64,000 bases of DNA from SLRI01 sp964393275 (GCA_964393275.1 CAYMTA010000015.1:1-64000); one strand, 5' to 3'; positions 7,866 to 16,954 are shown, numbered from the stretch's first letter. The notes: generated by a model not told the origin, from the letters alone. Program-made: numbers and translations.

Positions 7866-8914
7866 CCGAGCAGCCGCCACTGGCGCCGCGGGCGAACCCG
7901 CACCTCTTCGGCCACGAGGCGGCGGAGGAAGTCTTCGAGCGGGCCTGGCGAAGCGGCCGGCTGCCGCATGCCTGGCTGCTGCAGGGCCCCCCGGGCATCG
8001 GCAAGGCGACGCTGGCCTACCGCCTCGCCCGCCGCGTCCTAGCCGGCCCGGACGCGGACGATCAGAACGACCCCGCAAGCGCCCTCTTTCGCCGCGTGGC
8101 GGGTGGGTCCGAGGCCGATCTCTTTGTCCTCAAGCGTGAAATCAATCCGAAGACCGGCAAGCTGCGTTCCGAGATTATTGTGAACGACGTTCGTCGGGTG
8201 ACGACAGGGCTCCATGGTACAGTCGTTGGCCGAGGCGGCCGCGCTGTAGTCGTCGACTTCGCGGACGAGTTGAACGAAGAGGCTGCCAATGCGCTGCTGA
8301 AGCTGCTGGAGGAGCCGCCCGCTGGCGTCGTGCTCCTTCTCGTCTGCCATGCGCCCGGCCGGATGCCTCGCACCATCATCTCGCGCTGCGCCCGCCTGCG
8401 TCTCCACCCTCTCGCACCCGAGCCGATGCTTCTGGCCTTGGCCGCCGCCGGCCTCGCCACCCCGAATGAAGCCTCCCCGGCGCTCCTCGCCCTCGCCCAG
8501 GGTTCCCCCGGCCGGTACGCAACCCTAGTCGCCGCAGACTATCTCGACCACTACAACGGCCTGCTCGATGCGGCTGTCGCCGGGCGTGCCGACCGCCGTC
8601 GGCTGGTCGAGGCCGCCGACCGGCTCGCCGGCATGGGCGACGCGGCGCTCGCCACCGACCTCGTCGCGCTGATCGTCCGGCGCGCCGCCGAGCAGGCGAC
8701 CCGTGGCGCCCTCGACCCGGCGCTGGTGCCGGGCGAGGCCGAGCGGCTCGTGGCGCTGACCCGAGGCAGGCGGCTTGATCGCTGGATGGGCTTGTGGGAC
8801 ACATTGCGCGACCTGCCGGGCGAGCTCGATCATTTGAACCTCGATCCGCGTCAGACCTTCTTTTTGGCACTGGCGGCGCTCGCCGGGGCCGCCGAGGAGC
8901 GGCTGGCCGGCTGA
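7862..8914 (+). CDS. holB: DNA polymerase III subunit delta'
   Basis: A 350-residue AAA+ clamp-loader subunit that helps load the sliding clamp. ATG 7862 overlaps the tmk stop (ATGA). Visible motifs are HAWLLQGPPGIGKATLAYRLARR (Walker A, residues ~40-60), VVDFADELNEEAANALLKLLEEPP in the Walker B/sensor region, and RTIISRCARLRLHPL, the SRC motif typical of delta'. The C-terminal part is the helical collar domain. The alphaproteobacterial-type insertion between Walker A and B (INPKTGKLRSEI) is present. Confidence 0.94.
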   Translation: MTEQPPLAPRANPHLFGHEAAEEVFERAWRSGRLPHAWLLQGPPGIGKATLAYRLARRVLAGPDADDQNDPASALFRRVAGGSEADLFVLKREINPKTGKLRSEIIVNDVRRVTTGLHGTVVGRGGRAVVVDFADELNEEAANALLKLLEEPPAGVVLLLVCHAPGRMPRTIISRCARLRLHPLAPEPMLLALAAAGLATPNEASPALLALAQGSPGRYATLVAADYLDHYNGLLDAAVAGRADRRRLVEAADRLAGMGDAALATDLVALIVRRAAEQATRGALDPALVPGEAERLVALTRGRRLDRWMGLWDTLRDLPGELDHLNLDPRQTFFLALAALAGAAEERLAG

Positions 8915-8960
8915 TCTTGCGCCCCCTGCCGGCATCAGGCTCATAGGGCTGGAGACGACG

Positions 8961-10502
8961 ATGGCAGCCCCTGCTGCGTACTACATCACGACCCCGATCT
9001 ACTACGTCAACGACTCGCCGCATATCGGCCACGCCTACACGACGCTGGCCTGCGACGCCGTCGCCCGCTTCATGCGCCTCGACGGCCGCGACGTGCGCTT
9101 CCTCACCGGGACCGACGAGCATGGCCAGAAGGTCGAGAAGGCGGCCCGCGACCGGGGCATGGACCCGCAGGCCTTCACCGACGAGGTCTCGACCCGCTTT
9201 CGCGAGCTCGCCCGGGTCATGAGCTTCAGCCAGGACGACTTCATCCGCACCACCGAGGAGCGGCACAAGCACGCCGTGCAGCAGCTCTGGTCGAAGCTGC
9301 AGGATGCCGGCGAGATCTATCTCGGCGCCTATGCCGGCTGGTACTCGGTGCGCGACGAGGCGTTCTATGCCGAGAGCGAGCTGGTCGCCGGCAAGGCGCC
9401 GACCGGTGCCCCGGTCGAATGGGTCGAGGAGCCATCCTACTTCTTTCGCCTTTCCGCCTGGCAGGACCGGCTGCTCGCCTACTACGAGACCCAGCCCGAT
9501 TCGGTCATGCCCGAGAGCCGGATGAACGAGGTGAAGAGCTTCGTGAAGGGCGGCCTCAACGACCTCTCGGTCAGCCGCACCACCTTCGCCTGGGGCGTGC
9601 CGGTGCCGAACGACCCGGCGCATGTCATGTATGTCTGGCTCGACGCGCTCACCAACTACATTTCCGCCCTGGGCTGGCCCGAGGACCCGGACGGGCTCTA
9701 CGCCCGCTTCTGGCCCTGCGACGTGCACGTCGTCGGCAAGGACATCCTGCGCTTCCATGCCGTCTATTGGCCGGCCTTTTTGATGGCCGCCGGACTCGAG
9801 CCGCCGCGCCGCATCTTCGCCCATGGCTGGTGGACCAACGAGGGACAGAAGATCAGCAAGTCCGTCGGCAACGTCATCGACCCGCACGCGCTGATCGCCC
9901 GCTACGGCCTCGACGCCACCCGCTATTTCCTGCTGCGCGAGGTGCCGTTCGGCAATGACGGCGATTTCAGCCACGCCGCCATGCTGCGCCGCATGAACAG
10001 CGACCTCGCCAACGACTATGGCAATCTCTGCCAGCGCGTGCTGTCGATGATCGCGAAGAACTGTGGCGCCGCGGTGCCAAAGCCGGGACCCCTGCAGCCG
10101 GCCGACACGGTCCTGCTCGACCAGGCGGCAAGCCTCCTCGACACCTGCCGCGGCCTCATGGCGCGCCAGGCGAGCCACGCGGCCCTCGAGGCCATCTGGG
10201 CGGTGATCGCCGAGGCGAACCGCTATGTCGACGCGCAGGCGCCCTGGGCGCTGCGCAAGAGCGATCCCGAGCGGATGGCGACCGTGCTCTGGGTCCTGGC
10301 CGAGACCATCCGCCGGGTGGCGATCCTGACCCAGCCCTTCATGCCCGACGCCTCGTCGCGCATCCTCGACCAGCTCGCCGTGTCGCCCGGGCGGCGCGAC
10401 TTCGAGGCATTGGACGACACGGGTGCGCTCGTCGCCGGCACCCCGCTGCCCAGGCCGGAGGGCGTCTTTCCGCGCCTCGTCGAGGACGCCGCAGGTGCCT
10501 GA
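8961..10502 (+). CDS. metG: Methionyl-tRNA synthetase
   Basis: A 513-residue class I synthetase charging tRNA-Met. HIGH motif: SPHIGHAYTTLACD near residue 20. KMSKS motif: KISKSVGNVIDP near residue 300. It is the short form: the connective peptide (SELVAGKAPTGAPVEW) has no CxxC zinc knuckles and there is no C-terminal tRNA-binding domain. The end overlaps the next gene by 8 bases. Confidence 0.96.
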   Translation: MAAPAAYYITTPIYYVNDSPHIGHAYTTLACDAVARFMRLDGRDVRFLTGTDEHGQKVEKAARDRGMDPQAFTDEVSTRFRELARVMSFSQDDFIRTTEERHKHAVQQLWSKLQDAGEIYLGAYAGWYSVRDEAFYAESELVAGKAPTGAPVEWVEEPSYFFRLSAWQDRLLAYYETQPDSVMPESRMNEVKSFVKGGLNDLSVSRTTFAWGVPVPNDPAHVMYVWLDALTNYISALGWPEDPDGLYARFWPCDVHVVGKDILRFHAVYWPAFLMAAGLEPPRRIFAHGWWTNEGQKISKSVGNVIDPHALIARYGLDATRYFLLREVPFGNDGDFSHAAMLRRMNSDLANDYGNLCQRVLSMIAKNCGAAVPKPGPLQPADTVLLDQAASLLDTCRGLMARQASHAALEAIWAVIAEANRYVDAQAPWALRKSDPERMATVLWVLAETIRRVAILTQPFMPDASSRILDQLAVSPGRRDFEALDDTGALVAGTPLPRPEGVFPRLVEDAAGA

Positions 10503-11295
10503 AGCGGGTCCGGCATTCGTCGACAGCCACTGCCACCTCGATTATCCGGGCCTCGTCGCCGAGGCGGACGCGGTGGTCGAGCGTGCCCGCGCGGCCGGTG
10601 TCACGACGCTGCTCACCATCGCCACCCGGCTCACCAGCCTGCCGGCCGTGCTCGAGCTCGCCCGCCGTTTCAAGGGTGTGTGGGTCGCCTCGGGCGTGCA
10701 CCCGCACCAGGCGGCCGAGGAGGCGGGGAGCGCCGATCCCGCTCCCTTCATCGCCAATGCCGCCGACCCCAAAGTCGTGGCGATCGGCGAATGCGGCCTC
10801 GACTATTTCTACGACAAGAGCCCGCGCGACGTGCAGGCTTCGAGCTTCAGGGCCCAGCTCGAGGCGGCGCGGGCGACGGGCCTGCCCTTCATCGTCCACA
10901 CCCGCGACGCCGACGCCGACACGCTGGCCATCCTCGATGAGGCAGCAGCGACAGCGCCGCTGCGGGGCGTCATCCACTGCTACAGCACCTCGCCCGAGAT
11001 GGGCCACCGGGCGGTGGCGCTCGGCCTCCACCTCGGCATCGGCGGCATCCTCACCTTCAAGCGCTCGGACGAGCTTCGGGCCACGGTCCGGGACCTGCCC
11101 AGGGACCGGATCCTGCTCGAGACGGATTCGCCCTTCCTCGCCCCCTTGCCCTTTCGCGGCAAGCGCAACGAGCCGGCCTACATCCCGCATGTGGCCGCCG
11201 TCCTGGCCGAGCTCTGGGGCACTGATGCCGAAGAGGTCGCCCGCGTCACCTCCGACAATTTCTTTCACCTCTTCACCAAGGCCGAGCGTCCCTGA
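10495..11295 (+). CDS. TatD family metal-dependent hydrolase (DNase)
   Basis: A 266-residue TIM-barrel metallohydrolase. I chose GTG 10495, which overlaps the metG stop by 8 bases and begins just before the first metal motif, DSHCHLDY. Other TatD signatures are GVHPHQA, IGECGLDYFYDKSP, PFIVHTRDAD, HCYSTS and ETDSPFLAP. The family carries out 3'-5' DNA hydrolysis or D-Tyr-tRNA-type repair; the substrate here is unknown. An upstream in-frame start exists deep inside metG but is unlikely. It shares its last base with the next gene. Confidence 0.93.
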   Translation: MPEAGPAFVDSHCHLDYPGLVAEADAVVERARAAGVTTLLTIATRLTSLPAVLELARRFKGVWVASGVHPHQAAEEAGSADPAPFIANAADPKVVAIGECGLDYFYDKSPRDVQASSFRAQLEAARATGLPFIVHTRDADADTLAILDEAAATAPLRGVIHCYSTSPEMGHRAVALGLHLGIGGILTFKRSDELRATVRDLPRDRILLETDSPFLAPLPFRGKRNEPAYIPHVAAVLAELWGTDAEEVARVTSDNFFHLFTKAERP

Positions 11296-12074
11296 TGCGG
11301 GTGACGGTCTTGGGTTGCGGCACCTCGGCCGGTGTGCCGCAGATCGGCTGCGACTGCGCCGTCTGCCGCTCGGCCGACCCCAGGAACAAGCGGTTGCGCT
11401 GCTCCATCCTGCTGGAGAGCCAGGGCCAGCGCATCCTCTTCGACACCGGCCCGGATCTCCGCCAGCAATGTCTCGATGCCGGGATCGACCGGCTCGACGC
11501 CGTCGTCTTCACCCACGCCCATGCCGACCACCTGCACGGCCTCGACGACATCCGCGCGATCAACAACATCATCGGCCAAGCCTTGCCGGCCCACGCGCAC
11601 GAGGACGTGCTGCAGCGCATCCGGGAGCGCTTTCCCTATGTCTTCGGCGGCGGGCAGGACGGCCGGGGCGGCTTCTGGCGACCCGAGATCCGGCCGTGCC
11701 CGTTCACCGGCGACGGGCCCATCAGGATCGGCCCGGTCGAGCTTCTGCCGCTCGCCCACGGCCATGGGCGGAGCCGGGTCTGGGGCTTCCGCATCGGCAA
11801 GTTCGCCTACTCGACCGATGCCGACCGCATCGACGACGCCTATGTCGATGCCCTCGCCGGCATCGAGGTCTGGCTGGTCGACGCGCTGCGCGACAAGCCG
11901 CACCCCAGCCACGCGCATCTCGCCCGCACGCTGGAATGGATCGACCGCGTGCGGCCGAGGCAGGCCTGGCTCACCCACATGAACCACGAGGTCGACCACG
12001 CGACCTGGCAGAGGAAGCTGCCGAGGGGCGTGGCCCCGGCGCATGACGGCCTCGTCATCGAGCTCGCCGACTGA
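11295..12074 (+). CDS. MBL-fold metallohydrolase (PhnP/Arb-like)
   Basis: A 259-residue metallo-beta-lactamase-fold protein. Its ATG uses the last base of the tatD stop. The metal motif THAHADHLHGLDD is present, together with VLGCGTSAGVPQIGCDCAVC, where the cysteines form the extra zinc site seen in PhnP-type phosphodiesterases. FAYSTDADRI and WLTHMNHEVDH complete the site. The family hydrolyses cyclic phosphodiesters. No phn genes are nearby, so the substrate is unknown. It forms the end of the tmk-holB-metG-tatD run. Confidence 0.88.
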   Translation: MRVTVLGCGTSAGVPQIGCDCAVCRSADPRNKRLRCSILLESQGQRILFDTGPDLRQQCLDAGIDRLDAVVFTHAHADHLHGLDDIRAINNIIGQALPAHAHEDVLQRIRERFPYVFGGGQDGRGGFWRPEIRPCPFTGDGPIRIGPVELLPLAHGHGRSRVWGFRIGKFAYSTDADRIDDAYVDALAGIEVWLVDALRDKPHPSHAHLARTLEWIDRVRPRQAWLTHMNHEVDHATWQRKLPRGVAPAHDGLVIELAD

Positions 12075-12094
12075 CGGCCGGATGGCGGCATCGC

Positions 12095-12508
12095 TCAGGC
12101 CTTCCGCAGCGTCACCCCGACCCTTCCGGCAGCGCGCGCCAACGCGGAGTCGCGTGTCGCCAAGGCGGCACCTCGCCGGACAGCCAACTCCAGATAGGCG
12201 GCATCGTACGTGGTCAGGCGATGCGCCCCGGCCAGCGCCAACACCGCCGGCAGGGTTCGCGCCGGCGGCTCATCGTCGGTCCCGACCGGCAAGCCGTGGA
12301 GCAGGGCGACATGCTCCCGGAGTTGGACGTTGGTGATCCGACCACGCCGCTCGGCCATCAAGAGAACATTGCCGATCTCGAGATGCCAGAGTGCTGGAAC
12401 CAGTGCCTCGAGCCCCGGCAGGTCGTCGAGCAGCGCGTCGCCGGCTGCGCTCGCCTCGTCCAGAAAGCACCAGGAGACGGCGACCGAGCAGTCGAGAACG
12501 AGGCTCAC
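12095..12508 (-). CDS. VapC-type PIN-domain ribonuclease toxin
   Basis: 137 residues from a GTG at 12508 that overlaps the antitoxin stop (GTGA), so I prefer it to the ATG ten codons upstream. The PIN fold carries the acidic residues: LVLDCSVAVSWCF (first Asp), LWHLEIGNVL (Glu), RLTTYDAAYLELA (Asp) and LATRDSALARAA (Asp). Such toxins cut specific tRNA or rRNA sites when the antitoxin is lost. It is convergent with the MBL-fold gene, 20 bases away. Confidence 0.88.
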   Translation of the reverse strand: MSLVLDCSVAVSWCFLDEASAAGDALLDDLPGLEALVPALWHLEIGNVLLMAERRGRITNVQLREHVALLHGLPVGTDDEPPARTLPAVLALAGAHRLTTYDAAYLELAVRRGAALATRDSALARAAGRVGVTLRKA

Positions 12509-12744
12509 CGCCGCCCTGCGTCGCGAAGCTCGCGCCAATCGAGTCCGCCGAGCAGGGCCTCACGGCGCGCCGCCTTGAGCCGCGCCACCAGCGCCGCGTG
12601 ATCGACAGGTGCTGCCGCATCGGCCGGCACCAGCCGCGCGACGGCCTTGCCGTGCCGGGTGATCAGCACCTCCTCGCCGCGCGCCACGCGCTCGAGCAGC
12701 GCCGAAAGATGGGTCTTGGCCGCGAAGGCACCGACAGACAGCAT
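12505..12744 (-). CDS. Phd/YefM-type antitoxin
   Basis: 79 residues. The N-terminal half, SVGAFAAKTHLSALLERVARGEEVLITRHGKAVARLVP, is the standard Phd/YefM DNA-binding domain, except that the usual starting Lys/Ser of AKxxLS is AKTHLS. The basic C-terminal half would wrap the PIN toxin. It probably autorepresses the operon at the palindrome 24 bases upstream. Its stop overlaps the toxin start. Confidence 0.87.
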   Translation of the reverse strand: MLSVGAFAAKTHLSALLERVARGEEVLITRHGKAVARLVPADAAAPVDHAALVARLKAARREALLGGLDWRELRDAGRR

Positions 12745-12767
12745 GGGACGACCATTCCAACCAGATC

Positions 12768-12783
12768 ATTCAACCAGTTGAAT
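12768..12783. promoter_or_regulatory. Palindromic operator candidate for the toxin-antitoxin operon
   Basis: ATTCAAC-CA-GTTGAAT is a perfect 7+2+7 inverted repeat, 24 bases upstream of the antitoxin ATG. A direct copy of CAACCAG also occurs at 12758-12764. Autoregulatory sites of Phd/YefM systems usually look like this; binding is inferred. Confidence 0.5.
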
Positions 12784-12814
12784 ATCGTCCCTCTATCCGC
12801 CAAACACAATCCCC

Positions 12815-13396
12815 TCACGCCAGCGGCAGCACCGGCTTGTCCCGGCAATGCGCCGGCAGCTCCATGTCGTCGAGCAGGGTTTCGAACGATTCCGCCCGGT
12901 CATAGGCCTGAAAGCCCATGGCCTCGTAGGTGGCGAGGGCCTTCGGATGGTCGAGATCGCAGGTATCGACCGAGAGCCGCGTGGCACCCTTGGCGAAGGC
13001 GTGGCGGATCGCCCAGTCGAGCAGGAAGCGCCCGAGTCCCCGTCCCAGAAAATCCGGCACCAGCCCGAGGAAGGCGAGCCTGACATCCGGGTGCGCGGCG
13101 AAATCGAGCTCGACATAGCCGGCCGGCACGCCGTGCAGCCAGAGCACGCGAAGATCGGTCGTGGGTGCCCGGATGATTGCCGTCAGCGTCGCGTCGTCCA
13201 TCAGCCGGCGGCGGTTCCAGAGCCAGGGGGCGCCGACCGTCGCATAGAGATAGCGGTAGAAATGCACGGGCGGATCCAGGGCGCGGACGATCTCGGTGCC
13301 GGGGCAGGGCGGCTGCAAGGGCGGCCCCTTGGGCGGCTCGAAGAGCTCGAGATAGGTGATCGTGCTGGGCACGCGGCCCCTGGGCTCGGCGGGCAT
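12815..13396 (-). CDS. GNAT family N-acetyltransferase
   Basis: 193 residues. The acetyl-CoA motif region reads LAFLGLVPDFLGRGLGRFLLDWAIRHAF, with the Q/RxxGxG/A loop as FLGRGLGRF, followed by RLSVDTCDLDHPKALATYEAMGFQAY, a strong GNAT motif B. The N-terminal part, with YLELFEPPKGPPLQPP, is seen in a proteobacterial GNAT subgroup. The acceptor is unknown. It lies upstream of, and on the same strand as, the antitoxin, but separated by 70 bases including the operator, so it is probably a separate unit. Confidence 0.85.
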   Translation of the reverse strand: MPAEPRGRVPSTITYLELFEPPKGPPLQPPCPGTEIVRALDPPVHFYRYLYATVGAPWLWNRRRLMDDATLTAIIRAPTTDLRVLWLHGVPAGYVELDFAAHPDVRLAFLGLVPDFLGRGLGRFLLDWAIRHAFAKGATRLSVDTCDLDHPKALATYEAMGFQAYDRAESFETLLDDMELPAHCRDKPVLPLA

Positions 13397-13530
13397 GAGG
13401 CGGGTCCGGGCTGCTGGCGGGTGCCGTGGCTTGCCGCCTGCCGCGCCACCCTGTCAAGGGCGCGCCGGCGTTAACCAAATCTTCGGGGTTTGCGGCTAGG
13501 CTCGGTCGATACCCAGTGCGCGAGGCCCGC

Positions 13531-14646
13531 TTGACCGCCAATCGCCGTCTGTTCTCCCTCAAGCAACGGCCGGCGACCTTCGCCGAGGCCGGGGTCGTGG
13601 CGCCGTTCACCACCCCGCTTCTGGTCCAGGCGCGGCTGCGGCTGGATTATCGGGGTCGGCTCGAGGTGGTTGCCCGCAACCCGACCGGGGCGGACGGCGT
13701 GTACGTGCTGCCGCTGACCGCGCTCGAGGAGCTCTATCGCCTGTCGCTCCACGATCGGGCGCTGGTCCTGAAGCTGCGCGACCTCTCGCCGATCAGCCCG
13801 CTCGGCATCCGCGCCATCGCCCTGGGCCTGGCCGAGGAGGGTCTCGCGGGGCCGGACGCCGAGGCAGCGTCCAAGCGCTCCCAGGAAGAGGATGAGGAAC
13901 GCTCGCTGCTCACCATGCTGCTCCTGCTCGAGCAGCTCCTCGACGAGGCCGGACTCGGCAGGATCGACTGGAAGACCATCGACACGGGCTCCAGCGATGC
14001 CCGCGAGCGGCTGCGCCCCTACTTCAAGAGCCTCGAGCCGAGCATGGGCATCGCCTCGGGCGAGCTGATCACCATGATCGACGAGCTGAGCGGGCTGGTC
14101 GCCGCGATCGGCCACGCCAAGGCACCCTTCAAGAGCCAGTCCGACACGACCCTCGAGGAGGTGGTCGAGATCAGGCGGTCGATCGCGGAGTGGGTGCGGG
14201 GCGAGTGCCATGACCACGCCGCTCTGGCCGGGCTCATCGTCGAAAGCGCCACCCTGACCATCGAGTGCACCGAGCCCGGCCTCGCCAAGGCCAGAACCAT
14301 CGTGAACAGCGCCCGCCGTCTCCTGGAGGCGCGGGCGAGCGACCGGATGAAGGTGGACGAGGTGCTGACTCGGCCGGTGTGGCTGCTCGACGGCTGGCGT
14401 CATCTGGCGGCGCTGTGGCGCGGTGGCGGCGAGGCGACGCGCGAGGCGCAGCGCGACATTCTGGTCGAGCTCGCCGAGCTCGCGCCCCTGGTGCCCTTGG
14501 CGGCCGACGAGTGGCTCGGCAAGCCGATGGAGGTGCGCGCCAACAATGGGCTCAGGCGTTGGGTTCGCCTCAACGAGGACTGGCGCACCGGCCACATGAT
14601 CGACCGGCAGGCGGTGATCGAGCAGATCCTGGCGGAGACCCTTTGA
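13531..14646 (+). CDS. Unknown protein, first gene of a two-gene unit
   Basis: 371 residues from TTG 13531, which has GAGG five bases upstream (13522-13525); an in-frame GTG at 13516 is the alternative. I recognise no family. There is no signal peptide or membrane segment. The first ~95 residues (SLKQRPATFAEAGV, ARLRLDYRGRLEVVARNPTG) look like mixed alpha/beta, and the rest is mostly charged helix with Leu-rich stretches (LLTMLLLLEQLLDEAGLG). The next gene starts 2 bases after the stop, so they are co-transcribed. A TTAACC half-site lies at 13471-13476. Likely cytosolic; function unknown. Confidence 0.75.
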   Translation: MTANRRLFSLKQRPATFAEAGVVAPFTTPLLVQARLRLDYRGRLEVVARNPTGADGVYVLPLTALEELYRLSLHDRALVLKLRDLSPISPLGIRAIALGLAEEGLAGPDAEAASKRSQEEDEERSLLTMLLLLEQLLDEAGLGRIDWKTIDTGSSDARERLRPYFKSLEPSMGIASGELITMIDELSGLVAAIGHAKAPFKSQSDTTLEEVVEIRRSIAEWVRGECHDHAALAGLIVESATLTIECTEPGLAKARTIVNSARRLLEARASDRMKVDEVLTRPVWLLDGWRHLAALWRGGGEATREAQRDILVELAELAPLVPLAADEWLGKPMEVRANNGLRRWVRLNEDWRTGHMIDRQAVIEQILAETL

Positions 14647-14648
14647 CG

Positions 14649-15857
14649 ATGGCCGCGACGTGTGACGACCAGCTCGCCGACCGCCTCCAGCTGGTCGACG
14701 ACCGAAAGCTCCAGGATGTCGTCCGGATGCTCGAATCGACCCGGGAGCGCGGTGCGGTGGAGCCGATCCTGGCGGCCCTTCGCCCGCGCCTGCGCCGGCT
14801 CCGGCCGGAGCGGCCCTTGACCGTGCGGCGCCTGCTCACCGTGCCGCTCGAGGGGGCCCTCGCCAGCAGCGAGGACGGGGCCTGGTCCTTCGTCGTCGAC
14901 CGCTCCAGGCTCGGTGACTTGCACGAAGCGATCCTGGCCGGGCTGGCACCCGGGCAGCAGGCTTCGCTGGTCACATCCCTCGCCGGCCGGTTGGCGCACG
15001 AGACGGCGGCGATCCTCGAGCACGGCAGCACCTTCTGGCCCGCTGCCGCCGCGGCCCTGGCCAGGACCGCGGCGGCAGCGGATGAGCCCGGGGCGATCGC
15101 CGCCCTGCGCCGGCGGGTGGCCGATCTGCTGGCCATCGCACCGGCCCTGGTGCCGCTGCTCGGCCGGCTGCCCCGCCCGCCGCAGCTCCTGGACGACGAC
15201 GAGAAAGAGGTGCTGGCCGACATCCTGGCCATTGCCCTGGCCGGCAGCGACGATCGGCTCGGCACCATCCTGACGCTGCTGCTGCGCTCCACCAGACGCC
15301 CGGCAGCGCTGGCAGACGATCTTCTGGCGGCGGTCGAGCCCAAGGTGAGGGACCGGCTGCGGCCGCTGGTCACGCGCATTCTCGACGAGCATCGCGCAAC
15401 CCTGGATTCGCTTCTGACCAGCGTCGCGGAGCGACCCGATGCGGCGGTGACGCAGGTCGCCGAAACCGTGGAGCGGGTCGCCGAGGCAGTCGTCGACGAG
15501 GCGGGGGCAGGAGCCGAGCTCGGCCGCAGGGCGGGCCTGGTGGCCGAGCGCCGCTATCTCGCCGCCATCGAGGACCTCACGTCGATGGCCAGCGTCCTGT
15601 CGGGCGACGGTCAGGCCGTGCGCGAGCACGAGACGGCGGCGCGGGGCGTGGCGAGGCTCGGCCGCGCCGCCGGCCAGCTGGCACCTGGCCCGTCGATCGA
15701 GCGGGCGACCGGCGCCGCTGTGAAGGTCCTGGTCGACGCCGTCGAGAAGCTGGCCGAGGGCACCGCTCCCTTGGCCCATGTCCGGGTTGCCCGGCTGATC
15801 GAGATCCTGGCCGGCCCCGACCGCGCCTGGGCGCATCTCCGTCTGCATCGCGGCTGA
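14649..15857 (+). CDS. Unknown alpha-helical protein, second gene of the unit
   Basis: 402 residues from ATG 14649, two bases after the previous stop. No recognised domain. The sequence is almost entirely helical, Ala/Leu/Arg-rich, with repeated helix pairs and stretches such as RPERPLTVRRLLTVPLEGAL near residue 60. It could form a helical-repeat scaffold. No signal peptide or transmembrane segment. Codon and base usage match the neighbours, so it looks native. Its pairing with the preceding unknown gene suggests a two-component complex, but this is inference. Confidence 0.75.
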   Translation: MAATCDDQLADRLQLVDDRKLQDVVRMLESTRERGAVEPILAALRPRLRRLRPERPLTVRRLLTVPLEGALASSEDGAWSFVVDRSRLGDLHEAILAGLAPGQQASLVTSLAGRLAHETAAILEHGSTFWPAAAAALARTAAAADEPGAIAALRRRVADLLAIAPALVPLLGRLPRPPQLLDDDEKEVLADILAIALAGSDDRLGTILTLLLRSTRRPAALADDLLAAVEPKVRDRLRPLVTRILDEHRATLDSLLTSVAERPDAAVTQVAETVERVAEAVVDEAGAGAELGRRAGLVAERRYLAAIEDLTSMASVLSGDGQAVREHETAARGVARLGRAAGQLAPGPSIERATGAAVKVLVDAVEKLAEGTAPLAHVRVARLIEILAGPDRAWAHLRLHRG

Positions 15858-16038
15858 GCGGTCGATGAACCGTTGGGCGGCCGACGCGCCGGGTCATCGG
15901 CGCATCCTGAGCCTCCCGGCTCCACGCTGCTGGCGAACGCGGCGACACGGGCAATCATGGAACGGCGCACCCGAGAGGGCGAAGCCGGGAACCCTCATGC
16001 AACTGTCGCAGCTCCATGAGCTTCATCTCCCGTCCGGC

Positions 16039-16932
16039 TCAGCCGACGAGCGCTTCCCGCAGCGCCGGAATGTCGTCCAGCACCCAGTCGACGAAAGCGG
16101 CGATTCGCGGTGTCCTGCGCAGCTCGGGTGGGGTCAGCAGATACCAGCTCCGGGTCAGCTCCTCGACCGGCGGCAGCACCTGGACCAGCGTGTCCTCCGC
16201 ATCGCCGAGGGTGGTTGGCAGGGGGGCGATGCCCACCCCGGCCTTCACCGAGGAAACGGCACCCAGCATGCTGGAGCTGCGGCTGACGATACGGGCATCG
16301 GGCACCGCTGTCGGCAGCCATTTGGCCACGCGATGGCCTTTCATGATTCCGTCGAAGCCGATCAGCGCATGGTTGGCGAGGTCGGCGATGCTTTCGGGCC
16401 GACCGCGCTTTTGGATGTAGCTCTTGCTGGCGTACACAGCCCATACCGAGTCGCAGATCTTGCGGCCCACCAGGCGCTCGTCCACCGGCTCGCCGGAGCG
16501 AAAGGCGACATCGGCCTCGCCCTTGGCAAGATCGAGATAGCGATCGCTGGTCACGAACTCGACCACGAGACGCGGATAACGCATGTGAAACCGATCGATC
16601 AGCCCGCAAGCCGCGATGCGGGGCACGGTCGGCTCGGGGCAGGTCAGGCGGATGGTGCCCTCCAGGTCGAGCTTCAGCGACCGGATCTTCCGCTCGAGAT
16701 TTTCGACCGCCGTCTCGACGGCCAGAACGTGGTCGATCAGCGTTTCGCCCAGCTCGGACAGGCGGTAGCCGGCGGGCTGACGCCTCACGAGGCCCAGCCC
16801 CGTGCGCCGCTCGAGCTCCACCAGCCGGCGATGGACCGTGGATTGATTGACGCCGAGCGCCCGCGCCGCGGCGAGCGTGCTGCCAGAGCGCGAGACGGCG
16901 ATCAGATGGCGCAGATCGTTCCAGTCGAACAT
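16039..16932 (-). CDS. LysR-family transcriptional regulator
   Basis: 297 residues from ATG 16932 (MFDWNDLRHLIAV); an ATG three codons upstream is also possible. The winged helix-turn-helix occupies residues ~3-60 (SGSTLAAARALGVNQSTVHRRLVELERRTG). The effector domain follows, with LRRTPRIAAFVDWV near the end. It is divergent from the cupin gene across a 103-base gap and probably controls it. The inducer is unknown. Confidence 0.9.
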   Translation of the reverse strand: MFDWNDLRHLIAVSRSGSTLAAARALGVNQSTVHRRLVELERRTGLGLVRRQPAGYRLSELGETLIDHVLAVETAVENLERKIRSLKLDLEGTIRLTCPEPTVPRIAACGLIDRFHMRYPRLVVEFVTSDRYLDLAKGEADVAFRSGEPVDERLVGRKICDSVWAVYASKSYIQKRGRPESIADLANHALIGFDGIMKGHRVAKWLPTAVPDARIVSRSSSMLGAVSSVKAGVGIAPLPTTLGDAEDTLVQVLPPVEELTRSWYLLTPPELRRTPRIAAFVDWVLDDIPALREALVG

Positions 16933-16954
16933 GACGGGCATTATGCACTTTTGC

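Noticed and set aside
8376..10178. 600-codon minus-strand frame across holB and metG
   Set aside because: Antisense to two certain housekeeping genes; no domain.
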